A stretch of DNA of 64,000 nucleotides from the IMG/VR virus record IMGVR_UViG_3300007770_000005, positions 1-64,000 of that record; one strand, written 5' to 3'. Within the stretch, counting starts at the first letter, position 1; each line of letters opens with the position of its first letter. This DNA is from a virus. Below are positions 16,801 to 25,224 of this stretch, one piece after another. Below the pieces are notes generated by a model, which was not told where the DNA came from, did not search any database, and saw only the letters and a program-made list of their open reading frames with translations. Position numbers and translations under genes: made by a program.

Positions 16801-19791
16801 CATACTGAGGGCGTCAACTCCGAGGTAGTCCGTGGATTCTGCGAAAATGCCGAAACCTTCCACCGTGTTGATCTGGTTGCCGGTAACGACGGTGTCTCGG
16901 AGCGCGGCCATGTTCGTGGCCGAGTTCGTGGTCCACGCCCGGAGGTAGATGCCGGTGCTGGCAATCCCACTATGGGCATAAGACATAAGGTGGCTGATGG
17001 TGTTGTTTGCCACCCGCACTTCTTGAAGGTTGTGATTATAGGTGTCGTCCGAGTTTATACATAGGACTTCAATACCCCTGATTCGGCACACGTCACCGGG
17101 CACAGCGACCGTCACGGGGTCGTTATCAATGATGTTGTCGGAGATGTTGTACCCCCGCCACTCATAGGTCGATGCTCCAGCCCCGGCCCCGGCCTGGGTG
17201 ATAAGGACCCTGATGCCTACGCTGACACCGGCAGCCTTCGAGTACATCTTGTTGATCTGGTTGCCTGTGATGTTCAACTGCTGCGAGTTGAGGGCGCAGA
17301 CCCCGATTGTGCCCTCATCGCTCCCCGTTATCCCAACCACACCGCTCAAGGACCGTTGAATACCCATCTCACGAATACTGTTGTTCGACACCACCACCTG
17401 CTTGGCGTTGAGGATGCCGATGCCCATAGACGCTTGATCAGTAAGCGGGACGGTGAAGGCAGGTGTCCAGATGGCACCGCCGCAACATTCGATGGTGTTG
17501 CCGGTGATGACATAGTTCTCTGGGGATCCATTGGAGGAGAAGGGCGATGACCCTTCCACCAGGATGCCGTGAGCACAGGAACTGATGTTGTTCCCGGCGA
17601 TATTCACTTGCTGGGCTACCAGGGAACCACCAAGGGACTTTCCACAGAGGATTCCTACTGCGGGACTCTCTCCGGGGGCCGCACTGCTGATGAACCCGTT
17701 GATGGTGTTGTCGCGGATTCCAACCTGAAGGTAGTAGCCTCCAACACGGATAGCGGCGTTCATCATGCCCAGGAGTTGGTTTTCATTGATGTCGAATATC
17801 CCGGAGCGGTTGTCGCTCCCTGTCTCGACAAGCACGCCGTATGCCCCGCCTGTGTTACCCGCGAGGGCGAGCGCACCACCCATATGGAAACTGTTCCGAG
17901 AGACCTTCAGGCGAGTGTATTCGCCGTAAAGGATGACACCGCCCATAGCCGGAACGCCCGTGGCAAGATTCCCGGCGTTGTCGGTGATAGCCACGTCTTT
18001 CGCGGCAAGGCTCCCTGTGTGCATCACAAGGAATCCAGGGCACTCCTCAATGGTGTTCCCGGATACCACCAGCCCTTCAACACTGCTCCCGAAGTAAATG
18101 CCGCCCCCCGAACCTGCCGTCAGAGGAGCGTGGACAGTCGTATTGGACCAGTTGGAGAAGCTGTTGCCGGTGATATTCACACTCGAAGCAGCGTGCGACC
18201 CCGCGAAGGGAACGTAGGCAATAGCCCAGCCGTCTGCGGGTGAGGCGTGTGCCGTGTCCAGTGTGCCGTGTCGCTGGATGACGTTGCCCGAGATGAAATG
18301 CTCCCGCAAGGGAGCCGAGTTCAAGGAGGTGTCAAAGAGGACTCCTGAACCGGCAGTCGAGTCCGAAATAATGACGTTGTTATTGATATGAACCCTGTCG
18401 GATGCGGAAGTTCCTGCCGGGTTCCAGAAACGGATCCCGTAGTCACCGTTTTCATTGATGTCGATGTGGTTGTCTTGGATCCAGACTTCTTCACAAGCAC
18501 CAAGGTCGAAGCCTCGGCTTGCCTTGATGTTGTTGTTCTCGAACCAAAGGTCGGCAGCGACACCGACCCCCGGCGAGAACTGGACACCAGTGGATGCTGC
18601 GGCTGTCGGCAGGGCCACCACGGTACAGCCTCGAACCCGTCCACTGTTTACATCTTGTCCCGCGATCCCGGTGGTGAGGTAGTTGGAAAAAACGCAATCC
18701 TCAATCAGAAGGTTGGGGTAGCCGCCGCCGCTGGAAAGCAGGTTTACGGGAGTCCCCCACCCGTCCGCGCCGTCGGCGGTAAAGCGGACCCGAGAAATCT
18801 TGATGTTCTCTTGCTTTGTGGTCGAGTTGCTGAAGATGGCAGAGTTGTTCGCAGCGTTTGAGGAAAGGATCTCCAGATCCTTGAACTCGACGTTGTCCTG
18901 ATCCGTGATGTCGAACAACACAGTCGAGGAGGATCCCGGCGCATGTCGAATGACGGCCTCTCCGTCCCCCTCGAAGACAACATGGTGGCGAGGGACCGTG
19001 AGGGTGTTGTAGATGACGTGGCGACCTCGAATGAGGATCCGGGTCTTTGTCTCCTGATCCGCGAGGCCGTTGTTGTGATAATACTCCATCCAGAACAGGG
19101 CAGCGTCGAGAGTAACGAAGCACGATTCGGACCAGCTTTGGACGTTCTCCCCTTCCCTGCTGGAATACGCCAGCTTCCGGTCCAGGTCAGCCACGAAGAA
19201 CCGGGCATCCTGGTAGGTATCAACAGTCGCTCCGGTTGTTGATACCTTGGCAAGCATGACGTGCTCAACACCGCCCGCATCAATAGGGGGTGGTGGAGCC
19301 AGCTTCGACACCATCTGCTCGTAAGTCGCGCTCGAACTGTCACAATCAACGTAGATGTAGCTGATCTGGTTAGCAGGAAGGGTGATGGTCGCGCCGCCCA
19401 ACTCGATGACGTGGGCGTTGATAAGAACTGTGGTGGGATCAACCAGCGTGAGAGTGAGATTCGGTCCAGGAAGAGTAGGGTTGTAGGGGGTGCCGCCAGC
19501 CAGGGCGAGTTCTTGGAAGAACCCTCCAGCCACCATTCCGTTCATGCGGCCTGCACCAGCACCAGCACAGATTTCCTGTAGAGCGCCCTCAACCTCGTCG
19601 GAGGTGTAGCAGTGGCCTGCGTCGTCAATACCGATGGTCACAGCCATATGGGCACGGCTGGGGTCCACGACGTGAACGCGAAGCGGGTCTACATCCCGTT
19701 CCGGGTAACGAAGAGAGTTGTCCTCGACGGTCCCCTCGGGAGCCAGACCAGCGCCAACGCCGATAGTACCTGGGTCTACTCTACGGGGCAT
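13822..19791 (-). CDS. Giant parallel beta-helix virion protein (tailspike-like)
   Basis: A 1,989-residue protein dominated from about residue 230 onward by dozens of short turns of the form I-x-G/D/N-N-x-I (for example ISDNII, VVGNQINK, VANNLVQ, ISENTIL, ISGNTV). This is the signature of right-handed parallel beta-helices of the pectate-lyase type. Phage proteins with this fold are often tailspikes that bind or cleave host polysaccharide. The N-terminal ~200 residues lack the repeat and contain TLPANQISYIYVDCD and VMLAKVSTT, which look like a virion-attachment or fibre-head region. The C terminus ends in a beta-rich stretch. No catalytic residues can be named by eye. GGAG lies 7 nt before the ATG. 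It starts 4 bp after the stop of the upstream paralogous-head protein. Confidence 0.85.
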   Translation of the reverse strand: MPRRVDPGTIGVGAGLAPEGTVEDNSLRYPERDVDPLRVHVVDPSRAHMAVTIGIDDAGHCYTSDEVEGALQEICAGAGAGRMNGMVAGGFFQELALAGGTPYNPTLPGPNLTLTLVDPTTVLINAHVIELGGATITLPANQISYIYVDCDSSSATYEQMVSKLAPPPPIDAGGVEHVMLAKVSTTGATVDTYQDARFFVADLDRKLAYSSREGENVQSWSESCFVTLDAALFWMEYYHNNGLADQETKTRILIRGRHVIYNTLTVPRHHVVFEGDGEAVIRHAPGSSSTVLFDITDQDNVEFKDLEILSSNAANNSAIFSNSTTKQENIKISRVRFTADGADGWGTPVNLLSSGGGYPNLLIEDCVFSNYLTTGIAGQDVNSGRVRGCTVVALPTAAASTGVQFSPGVGVAADLWFENNNIKASRGFDLGACEEVWIQDNHIDINENGDYGIRFWNPAGTSASDRVHINNNVIISDSTAGSGVLFDTSLNSAPLREHFISGNVIQRHGTLDTAHASPADGWAIAYVPFAGSHAASSVNITGNSFSNWSNTTVHAPLTAGSGGGIYFGSSVEGLVVSGNTIEECPGFLVMHTGSLAAKDVAITDNAGNLATGVPAMGGVILYGEYTRLKVSRNSFHMGGALALAGNTGGAYGVLVETGSDNRSGIFDINENQLLGMMNAAIRVGGYYLQVGIRDNTINGFISSAAPGESPAVGILCGKSLGGSLVAQQVNIAGNNISSCAHGILVEGSSPFSSNGSPENYVITGNTIECCGGAIWTPAFTVPLTDQASMGIGILNAKQVVVSNNSIREMGIQRSLSGVVGITGSDEGTIGVCALNSQQLNITGNQINKMYSKAAGVSVGIRVLITQAGAGAGASTYEWRGYNISDNIIDNDPVTVAVPGDVCRIRGIEVLCINSDDTYNHNLQEVRVANNTISHLMSYAHSGIASTGIYLRAWTTNSATNMAALRDTVVTGNQINTVEGFGIFAESTDYLGVDALSMQLLSISGNTVNRMAETTGVADTAGICVAVAEEANVRGVKIDGNILDKAYNHGIWMHPTGDTTMREVSICNNIIPEVTGVLANQGGVGVHLQAAVAGSDRPILTGVQIKDNRIGGDNGDLSQPLWLHTGILLTYPESKMQNIAIAGNDIATNTWGIYWTQQNLGATPATWIALDAQDISIVNNRLWMFRGGNLPYIPSGFWPIQATTRGVAVDRLTIEDNTAFGGRSASPGGGGVGDGGTFSLRHETNTNPISNWSICRNRLISTYNVTDDNGHAIEIEIEHKAAASGGIDIEDIVIENNDCQNGEISFDVDFNGVAGDVDGVSISNNEIRPINDVHAIYCNFTNGVTGNVQVVKNLKVDGNIISSVGDVNPGSLFNVNPFLAITIIGTTSGGQYLTSLQGASISNNNIRGNELVRGCHGIYLDIGGNGVTISDNTLTELGEGDAAAQYFPVGIYLKHTQGNSWKNLNMTGNTITGAGQAGIELWVGSEGGTAGKDQGWNISENTILRCGTRGSGSCSGLKISGSSGTLDLLKNVRVANNLVQVGGNDFDAPGIVLNLDAWSQISQISVVGNQINKVEGQSLGYGIRLLTPDTSTLVNIDGNSVRQNTYEGIRVDAYGAMYNASLCDNNISTNATVKVSISDNGQINFVADALNVLEGCKVDGNLIQGNTVENQSIGGVHIQHDNSSGGAYFTNVSVCTNSIIDTEHGIRLGNRGFLQDYMVDWVGLKVDGNAIHNVQYRGVKGIAWEAGNQIFRNFSVCDNQITHEPTNDFTGVDLVTGGGGDNFLCNFWDVSRNQILFLNPLPDTAQGTVGIYAVCLGQVTQWGFNNNRVRGHGQWGIAVGPGLATTAVREFQFIGNSIESTAGNTATTGSGDISAVGDLVIEGMFGPTAMNVFTIADNSLRNQSKDAGRNGLVLASSLEPGELKFWNITGNSCVNYQATRAVVTDMFNTNFTASVINSNLNTDMAASTDNFDGGLTWSHATNKNIGNVNG

Positions 19792-19795
19792 CTCT

Positions 19796-22700
19796 TTACT
19801 CCGAGGCCAAAATGGTCATGCCCTGTGTGCGGTAAACGCCAACACAGGTGCGGTTGTCTGTTTCGGTGAAACGAATGGTGTTGTTCTCATCAAGCACGGC
19901 GTATCGAGTAACAACCAAGAGAAGGACTTCGTTCTCCCTCCACATGGTGGCTCCTGGAACGCCGTCCAAACCACTCTTCACCCGTGCCAGGAAGGGGAAG
20001 CTCACTTTGTGGGTAGAAACCCCGGACAAAGGCTGGGTCATCGCCGTTGGACGGTAAGAGCCGGTATCCGACACCTTGTAGTGGGACCGGAACTCGGTAT
20101 CCATGTCAGGCATCCTGAAAGTGAACTCCTGCGTTCCGTCAACGGCCACCATTTGATGCAGGTTCAAAAGGCCCACGTCGGCATCGAAGTCCATCACTGA
20201 AATATCGGCAGTTGCCTGAAGCACCCATTCACCGGGGAAGTCCGCTGCGGGGGTGTCGTTGTTTACCGGAATCTGATCCGAGGGGTTCAGGTAAGGGAAT
20301 GGAACATCCACGGAACCCACTGAAACGGTGTTGGTCCAAAGGTCACGGGACATCACCAAAGGTTCAACCGTGATGTCTTCAGGGAGGCTTGTGAGGCCCG
20401 CCTTACTGCCTGCCGTCTGTTCGGCCATTGTTCGGTAGTACACGGCAAGCTGGTATCCGTAAGCGGCACCAGAGTTGGGAAGGGGGTCTTGGGGGAACCA
20501 GCTAACTTGGCAGAGCGTGGAACCGGCATTGGTGAACGGAACCGAAGGAGCAGGTCCCGTGGTGTCCAACACGACCCTGCGTAGCGAGGAACCATAAGTA
20601 GTGTTGCCGTTGTCCGGGTTGCAAGGGGTCCCTGCGATCAAATCACTGACGGTTACCTCCGTGTTCTTTGACCCGTACATGCGCCGAGGAACGTAGACTG
20701 TAGCGGGGTCAGCAGACACCAAGACATCTGTGTAGGCGCTCGCTGCTGCTCCGTTATTGCAAGCATATTCCCAGTTCACTTCGCGGTGAGAGGGACGGAA
20801 CAACGGAGGCAGTTGTTCCTGCCAGTCTGGAGGCCGTTCCGTGACGGGTCCGGTCTCGATGGCGGGTCCGTATTCGTAGACGCCAACCGAGGTAGGTGCG
20901 TCTGGAATCACGGAATCATCGTTGATGTCCAACCACGGGGTGTCTGAAGTTCCAACCCCCACAGGATACGCCACCTCAAGCTCTACAAAGATACGTCGAG
21001 GACTCCCGTCATCAGTAGCCGAGCCAAGGTTTGCTACCATCTGTACATGGGCCGGGTCCCGTGCCGGGTTCCCCCCGCCATCAGCAGAAGTAGGGTTGGG
21101 GTCCAGGGTGATCTGGATGTAGTCCGTCCCAAGACCCGTGACCGTCTTGATCTGGACCTCCTGGCTTGTGGCTGCGCTCGATAGTCCGTCATCGTGCCTA
21201 ATGGTCTTGATTCCGGTGATCATCGTCCCGGAGGGGAAGAAGTTGGAGACATGGCCTCCTGTACCGCCGTGGTAAGTGGCGGTGGCTTCATCCCAGGTCC
21301 CATCCCCAGTGGCGTTCAGGTCACCCAAGTCAATATGGATGACATCGTTCTCGCCCCAGCCATTGGGCTGGCTTACTGCGTCTGCTTTGACCACAAAGTG
21401 GCCCGGTTGGGTGATCGTCGTGAACGTGGGAGATACCGGAATCACGCGGTATTCAACCACCGGCTGGTCCGCGAATCTTCGACCGACATGGTCGAAGTTG
21501 GCGATGAAGTTTCCTCGGTTCGTGTCGCCTGATTCAGTGGGATGGCCTCCCTCTGCGTCGGAACGACCAACCTCGTTGCAGACCATGTATTTCCAGCTAA
21601 CGTCGCCGGAACCCCCGCCCATCGCGCCTGACTTGTCGCCTGAATCAATCGCCCAAGTGCCCAAGCTGTTGTCGAGGAGCCGGTTCATCTGGCGCTCAAG
21701 TTCAGCTTTGAGGTCCAGGCCAGCCGGGTAGGTGTTCTTCCTCAAATCAAGGAAGTCGGTGTAGACAATGACATCATGAAAGAAGCCATCGGGACGATCT
21801 GACTCGTCAGCTTCGATGGTTCCAATCACAGGGTTTACAAAGACTGGGTGGGTGTACGGTAGAGCGCCGTTGGTGTTGTCCAGAGGATCAAACCCGACCA
21901 TCCCGAGGGCTGCGCCGTCGTAGGCGTCGTTTCGCCTGAACACGAATCCAATAGGGATGGCGTATACATAGCCGTCCACAGTGCCCAGATCAGCCGCAGC
22001 GGTGCTGCTTCCGTCACCTGCTACCCAAAGGCCAGGGTCGCGGATGTCGTAGGCCACCGCGCTGCTGTTATCGATCACCGAAGTCATGTCGGCTTTCACG
22101 AACGGGTAGAGGGCTACACCTGCTGCTTGTGTCCCTTGAGCGAGCACGTTGGGGTTAGAGAAACCGTCCTGCTGCGTCTTGAAGTTGATAGCATCCGACA
22201 CCCCGGAAGCCCTGATGCGGTACTGCCACTGAACCCTCGCGGCGGTTTCTGTCCCGATAGTAGGGTCAGCAATCCGGTCAGCGAGGTTCGTGGATACAGG
22301 AGATTGGACGTTTCCGTGTCGATACAGGCTGGCCTGTGTGGGCTTGTTGGGGGTGTCCGCACCTCCCGCAAAAGTGGTCGGGCCTGCAAAGCCGTTTACG
22401 GTCATGCAACCGGCATTTGTGAGGACGAGGCTCAGGGTGACAGCATTTCCGGCTGCTCCTGCCAAAGCATCCACCACTCGAAGGTCTACCTCTGCGGGAT
22501 TAGAAACATCGACCTGTGCCGTGCAAGTACCCGCAAAGCCGTTTACCGGGTCCAGGATGGCGTCTCGCATGTTGGCGGCGGCGTCGTTGGCGTTGGCACC
22601 CAGATTGAACTCATTGAGTCCTGGAGCGCCTGCTGTTGCCGTAAGGGCCAAACCGTTGATGACCACCTGATCACCGGCAACCATGTCGGCCCAGGTCACA

Positions 22701-23185
22701 ACCTCAACGGTCGCAGAGGCACGAGGGGAATGGGAGACAAGGCATCGCCAGACCTCAAGGAATACAAAATCGGTGCGCTTGATGCTGGGGCCTGTGCCGT
22801 CGTAGACGGTGGCCGCGCTCAAATCAATGCGGTTTTGGTCAGGAAGTGCAGTGTTTGCGTACTCCACCACAATGGGAGCACCGGCTACCAGAGCCGTTCT
22901 CTTGCCCATCCAAAGCGAGTTCGCGTGGAAGTTAGGGTTGGAGGTGGGAAGGAATCCCATGCCTTCCTGGAAGGTAGGCGCGACTGGCCCCCGCAACCAC
23001 CCAGACGGGACAGTGCGCTGTTGTACCAAAGACCGCAGTTGGCGGCCCACTTCTTGGGATAGGTTCAGTTCAGCATCGAGGACAGGCTTACCAGATTGGT
23101 AGACCGCCTCATCCCACGAATGCTCCCCAGGAGGGAGGTATCGTGAAACTGAAGTACCTGTGAAGTATTTATCTCTAATGGCCAT
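19796..23185 (-). CDS. Virion structural protein with paralogous head and inserted module
   Basis: A 1,129-residue protein. Its first ~570 residues parallel the head of the 6311-11788 product: KPVLDAELNL at about 33-42, SGWLRGPV at about 61-68, TDFVFLEVW at about 138-146, later ADPTIGTET, QWQYRIRASG, DPGLWVAGDG, TVDGYVYAIPI and FVFRRND. Between FLEVW and NKPTQAS it carries about 120 extra residues (157-278) containing GDQVVINGLALTATAGAPG. The paralogue lacks these, but a similar module lies near the end of the 26104-31926 product. The C-terminal part is beta-rich and lacks membrane segments. The ATG is at 23183-23185; a small CGGG/CCCG hairpin lies just before it. The protein is likely a baseplate or fibre component. 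Confidence 0.75.
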   Translation of the reverse strand: MAIRDKYFTGTSVSRYLPPGEHSWDEAVYQSGKPVLDAELNLSQEVGRQLRSLVQQRTVPSGWLRGPVAPTFQEGMGFLPTSNPNFHANSLWMGKRTALVAGAPIVVEYANTALPDQNRIDLSAATVYDGTGPSIKRTDFVFLEVWRCLVSHSPRASATVEVVTWADMVAGDQVVINGLALTATAGAPGLNEFNLGANANDAAANMRDAILDPVNGFAGTCTAQVDVSNPAEVDLRVVDALAGAAGNAVTLSLVLTNAGCMTVNGFAGPTTFAGGADTPNKPTQASLYRHGNVQSPVSTNLADRIADPTIGTETAARVQWQYRIRASGVSDAINFKTQQDGFSNPNVLAQGTQAAGVALYPFVKADMTSVIDNSSAVAYDIRDPGLWVAGDGSSTAAADLGTVDGYVYAIPIGFVFRRNDAYDGAALGMVGFDPLDNTNGALPYTHPVFVNPVIGTIEADESDRPDGFFHDVIVYTDFLDLRKNTYPAGLDLKAELERQMNRLLDNSLGTWAIDSGDKSGAMGGGSGDVSWKYMVCNEVGRSDAEGGHPTESGDTNRGNFIANFDHVGRRFADQPVVEYRVIPVSPTFTTITQPGHFVVKADAVSQPNGWGENDVIHIDLGDLNATGDGTWDEATATYHGGTGGHVSNFFPSGTMITGIKTIRHDDGLSSAATSQEVQIKTVTGLGTDYIQITLDPNPTSADGGGNPARDPAHVQMVANLGSATDDGSPRRIFVELEVAYPVGVGTSDTPWLDINDDSVIPDAPTSVGVYEYGPAIETGPVTERPPDWQEQLPPLFRPSHREVNWEYACNNGAAASAYTDVLVSADPATVYVPRRMYGSKNTEVTVSDLIAGTPCNPDNGNTTYGSSLRRVVLDTTGPAPSVPFTNAGSTLCQVSWFPQDPLPNSGAAYGYQLAVYYRTMAEQTAGSKAGLTSLPEDITVEPLVMSRDLWTNTVSVGSVDVPFPYLNPSDQIPVNNDTPAADFPGEWVLQATADISVMDFDADVGLLNLHQMVAVDGTQEFTFRMPDMDTEFRSHYKVSDTGSYRPTAMTQPLSGVSTHKVSFPFLARVKSGLDGVPGATMWRENEVLLLVVTRYAVLDENNTIRFTETDNRTCVGVYRTQGMTILASE

Positions 23186-23233
23186 CCGGGTTTCCCGCTC
23201 CGACGAGGGAGTACCTTACCTACGGCATCGAGG

Positions 23234-23240
23234 CATATAG
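23234..23240 (-). promoter_or_regulatory. Possible minus-strand promoter element (CTATATG)
   Basis: The gap 23186-23265 has CTATATG on the minus strand, about 50 nt before the start of the 1,129-residue gene. This matches the weak pyrimidine-CTAT pattern in other minus-strand leaders. No -35-like partner is obvious. Confidence 0.25.
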
Positions 23241-23265
23241 CCGGGACACCGAAACGTATTCCTAA

Positions 23266-23451
23266 TCATTTTCGCACCGCCGACCCCGGCGAGATGCGTG
23301 TGTAAGAGGCACTTCTTCGCGTGCCTCGGCTTCCTGGCGCTGCTTTCGCAGCAAAAGTCTTTGGCAAACTCTTCGAGGATGTCGGCTTTTTCATGGTCGC
23401 ATGACCAGCCGGTTTCTTCGAGGCTGTTTTCTTGCGGCACCCGCATCCCAT
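23266..23451 (-). CDS. Small Lys/Ala-rich basic protein
   Basis: A 61-residue protein starting MGCGCRKKTASKKPAG, strongly basic, with repeated Lys-Lys-Pro and Ala-Ala-Lys words and little hydrophobic content. GGAGG lies 7 nt before the ATG at 23449-23451, which is why I prefer this frame over an overlapping 151-residue frame. Such composition is common in DNA-binding or DNA-packaging accessory proteins, and lysine-rich tails like this also occur in small virion proteins. The exact role is unknown. The gene is the first on the minus strand after the divergent plus-strand gene, so the promoter for both directions must lie in 23452-23562. Confidence 0.65.
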   Translation of the reverse strand: MGCGCRKKTASKKPAGHATMKKPTSSKSLPKTFAAKAAPGSRGTRRSASYTRISPGSAVRK

Positions 23452-23497
23452 AGAGCCACCTCCGCTTCACAGTCTCGATAGGCATGGAACCGAAGAT

Positions 23498-23530
23498 GGG
23501 GGGTTCCCAGGTTGAGGAGTTATCGTAGAA
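23498..23530 (+). promoter_or_regulatory. Putative phage promoter, site B
   Basis: GGGGGGTTCC at 23498-23507, 16 bases, then CGTA at 23524-23527. The arrangement is identical to sites A, C and D. The predicted start of transcription falls in the palindrome at 23531-23544. Confidence 0.65.
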
Positions 23531-23544
23531 CACCTGTACAGGTG
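23531..23544 (+). promoter_or_regulatory. Perfect 14-bp palindrome, candidate operator
   Basis: CACCTGTACAGGTG is a perfect palindrome directly downstream of promoter-like site B and 18 bp before the ATG of the plus-strand gene. Its position over the predicted transcription start is that of a repressor operator. The other three promoter sites do not have it. Confidence 0.5.
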
Positions 23545-23562
23545 AAGGCGAAAGAGGTGCCC

Positions 23563-24447
23563 ATGACTGCCCCAAAACTGACAGAAGAAGAGGCTCGCGC
23601 TGAACTCCTGCGCCCCGCAACGGGGAAGTGTGTGGTGGTAGTAAAGGGCCGCAAAGTCCCCAGAGACACAACGGGAATAGTTTTTTGGGAGGGGGAAGGA
23701 GGTCTACACAACCAAGGTGCTCGCATCGGATTCAAAGACGCAGCGGGAACTGCCCACTGGACCGCAGCCCACAACGTGGTGGTGGTGGTTCCAGGGTTCG
23801 ACCCGACCATCGCCTCCAATGACAAGCCCCCTGCGGGCCACACCTGGAACGAGCTTCTGCAAGCGCACACGCCTGAAGTGCCCTCCAAGGGTCAGCAGGT
23901 ACGCATCAAAGAAACCTCCGAAGAGGGCGAAGTTTTTTGGGTGAAGGGTCATCGGCTTGGAGTCCGTGTGGGTTCAGGAAAAGACGATGTTCGTTGGGCT
24001 GACGCTTCCGAGGTGGAGGTTGTAAAGGATAAGCTCCAGATTCTTCAGGACTTCGCTAACGGCATCGGCACTCCCCCTCCCTTGGGCCAAGGGGTGCCCC
24101 CTCTGCCGCCTGCTGCGATTCCTGTTCGCCCGCGCCAACCGCGAACCACAGGACCGTCCAACTGGAATGGCGGGTTCGGTGTACCAGAGGTGGAGCCTCC
24201 AGAGGGCTGGCCTGCTCTCCCTTCCCCTTATTCCGAGATCCGTGAAGTACGGGTGTCTATCCGGGAAGACTCGGAAGGTATTTATGAGGGGGTGTATGAG
24301 GCATACGACGCCAATGGAGATTTTCTCCTCCTCATCACGGATGAGATCGCCTCCCTGCTGCAACGTCGGTACTACGTCGCTTGCTACAAAGTAGGCGGGG
24401 GAGGGCTGCTCCAGGAGTACACCACGTCCGTTGCTTCAGGTCGTTAG
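23563..24447 (+). CDS. Hypothetical protein, single-gene plus-strand unit
   Basis: A 294-residue protein that I do not recognise. Two segments look like small beta-barrels with repeated sequence: CVVVVKGRKVPRDTTGIVFW at about 22-41, followed by GARIGFKDAAGTAHWTAAHNV, and later GQQVRIKETSEEGEVFWV followed by GHRLGVRVGSGKDDVRWADASEV. These are two copies of one SH3/KOW-like unit (G..V..K....G.VFWV...R.GV......W..A..V). A Pro-rich linker (about 180-230) leads to a C-terminal part ending in ARG-less YVACYKVGGGG. ATG at 23563 has GAGGT 5 nt upstream; a start at 23512 would sit inside the promoter. It has its own promoter and palindrome, and its stop overlaps the converging gene's stop by 3 bp. Confidence 0.7.
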   Translation: MTAPKLTEEEARAELLRPATGKCVVVVKGRKVPRDTTGIVFWEGEGGLHNQGARIGFKDAAGTAHWTAAHNVVVVVPGFDPTIASNDKPPAGHTWNELLQAHTPEVPSKGQQVRIKETSEEGEVFWVKGHRLGVRVGSGKDDVRWADASEVEVVKDKLQILQDFANGIGTPPPLGQGVPPLPPAAIPVRPRQPRTTGPSNWNGGFGVPEVEPPEGWPALPSPYSEIREVRVSIREDSEGIYEGVYEAYDANGDFLLLITDEIASLLQRRYYVACYKVGGGGLLQEYTTSVASGR

Positions 24448-25082
24448 AACGTGATTCGCCAAGTGATGGTGAGCCGTGCCGTGCTGGGCTTGGAGATAAC
24501 CCCAAAGGTCAGGTAGTTGATCAACACGTCGTAGTCACGCAAGTCCCGTGACAGTTCCCGTGCCGGGTAAATGTCCGGGTTGGGGTAAGTGACCAGGGGA
24601 TTGTCCGAACGGGTAGACATGATCCCCATTTCATTCAAAGGCCCTACCGCCTCTGCCTCATCGTAGGTGCAGGTGAAGTCCACAACATTGGTGGGGATTT
24701 CGGAAGCGCCGCCGTCAGCGTTCCTGAATGTAGTCGAACTCCACGCCTTCCTCTGAATCTCTGCGTTGAGGGAACGCTGATCTGGGCTTGGGGCGTCCGG
24801 GGAAAGCAATGACCCCAAAGCCCCCGTCCCAACAGCCAGCATATTCGCGCCGTTGTTAGGCTCTGAAGGGTCCTTGAAGTAGCGTGCGGCTTGGATTCCA
24901 GCGTCTGCCGTGATGACGTTGTTGTAGTGCTCGTCGTGGAGAACTTCCCCGGTAACGGAGTCCACCATCTTGACGAAGACTTCCCCTTTGGGGAGGGTCA
25001 TCGCAGCAGCATGTTCGATGGAGAATCCCATGTTTACCCGACCTCGTGGAGATTGAAACCTGTCTTTCATCATTGAACTCAT
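24444..25082 (-). CDS. Virion structural protein (tail/fibre-associated type)
   Basis: A 212-residue protein. GEVLHDEHYNNVITADAG at about 46-63, then MLAVGTGALGSLLSPDAP and RSLNAEIQRKA, follow a pattern shared by many phage baseplate or fibre-associated proteins (H.N.IT..G ... iavGtG.....D..L..Ei.R). No enzymatic motif is seen. I chose ATG at 25080-25082, with GGAGG 9 nt upstream; two further in-frame ATGs at 25073 and 25070 are possible. The longer open frame reaching 25445 would run through the promoter-like site D and a noncoding region and has unlikely composition. A CTATG word at 25151-25155 may be its promoter. The stop overlaps that of the converging plus-strand gene (TTAG). Confidence 0.7.
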   Translation of the reverse strand: MSSMMKDRFQSPRGRVNMGFSIEHAAAMTLPKGEVFVKMVDSVTGEVLHDEHYNNVITADAGIQAARYFKDPSEPNNGANMLAVGTGALGSLLSPDAPSPDQRSLNAEIQRKAWSSTTFRNADGGASEIPTNVVDFTCTYDEAEAVGPLNEMGIMSTRSDNPLVTYPNPDIYPARELSRDLRDYDVLINYLTFGVISKPSTARLTITWRITF

Positions 25083-25185
25083 GCTGTCCTGCCTCCGTGT
25101 CCTCCACTCTACCGAAGGCCAGCGAGTACATGGTGTCGAACGTCTGGAGCCATAGCCAAACCATCGAAACAGGAAACTTGAGAAA

Positions 25186-25219
25186 AGGGGGTTCCCGTTG
25201 GACACCTCTCCCGTAAGGA
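25186..25219 (+). promoter_or_regulatory. Putative phage promoter, site D, facing a noncoding region
   Basis: AGGGGGTTCC at 25186-25195, 16 bases, then CGTA at 25212-25215. It is the same element as sites A-C but points into a 270-bp stretch with no credible ORF that ends at a strong terminator. Confidence 0.6.
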
Positions 25220-25224
25220 GTTCA

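Noticed and set aside
13822-19791. Regularly spaced repeats that could suggest a CRISPR array or satellite
   Set aside because: The repeats are degenerate at DNA level and in frame with beta-helix turns; there are no identical direct repeats with unique spacers.
23216-23671. 151-codon minus-strand frame
   Set aside because: It would start inside the opposite gene and run through promoter B. The 61-codon frame in another register has a GGAGG site and sensible composition.
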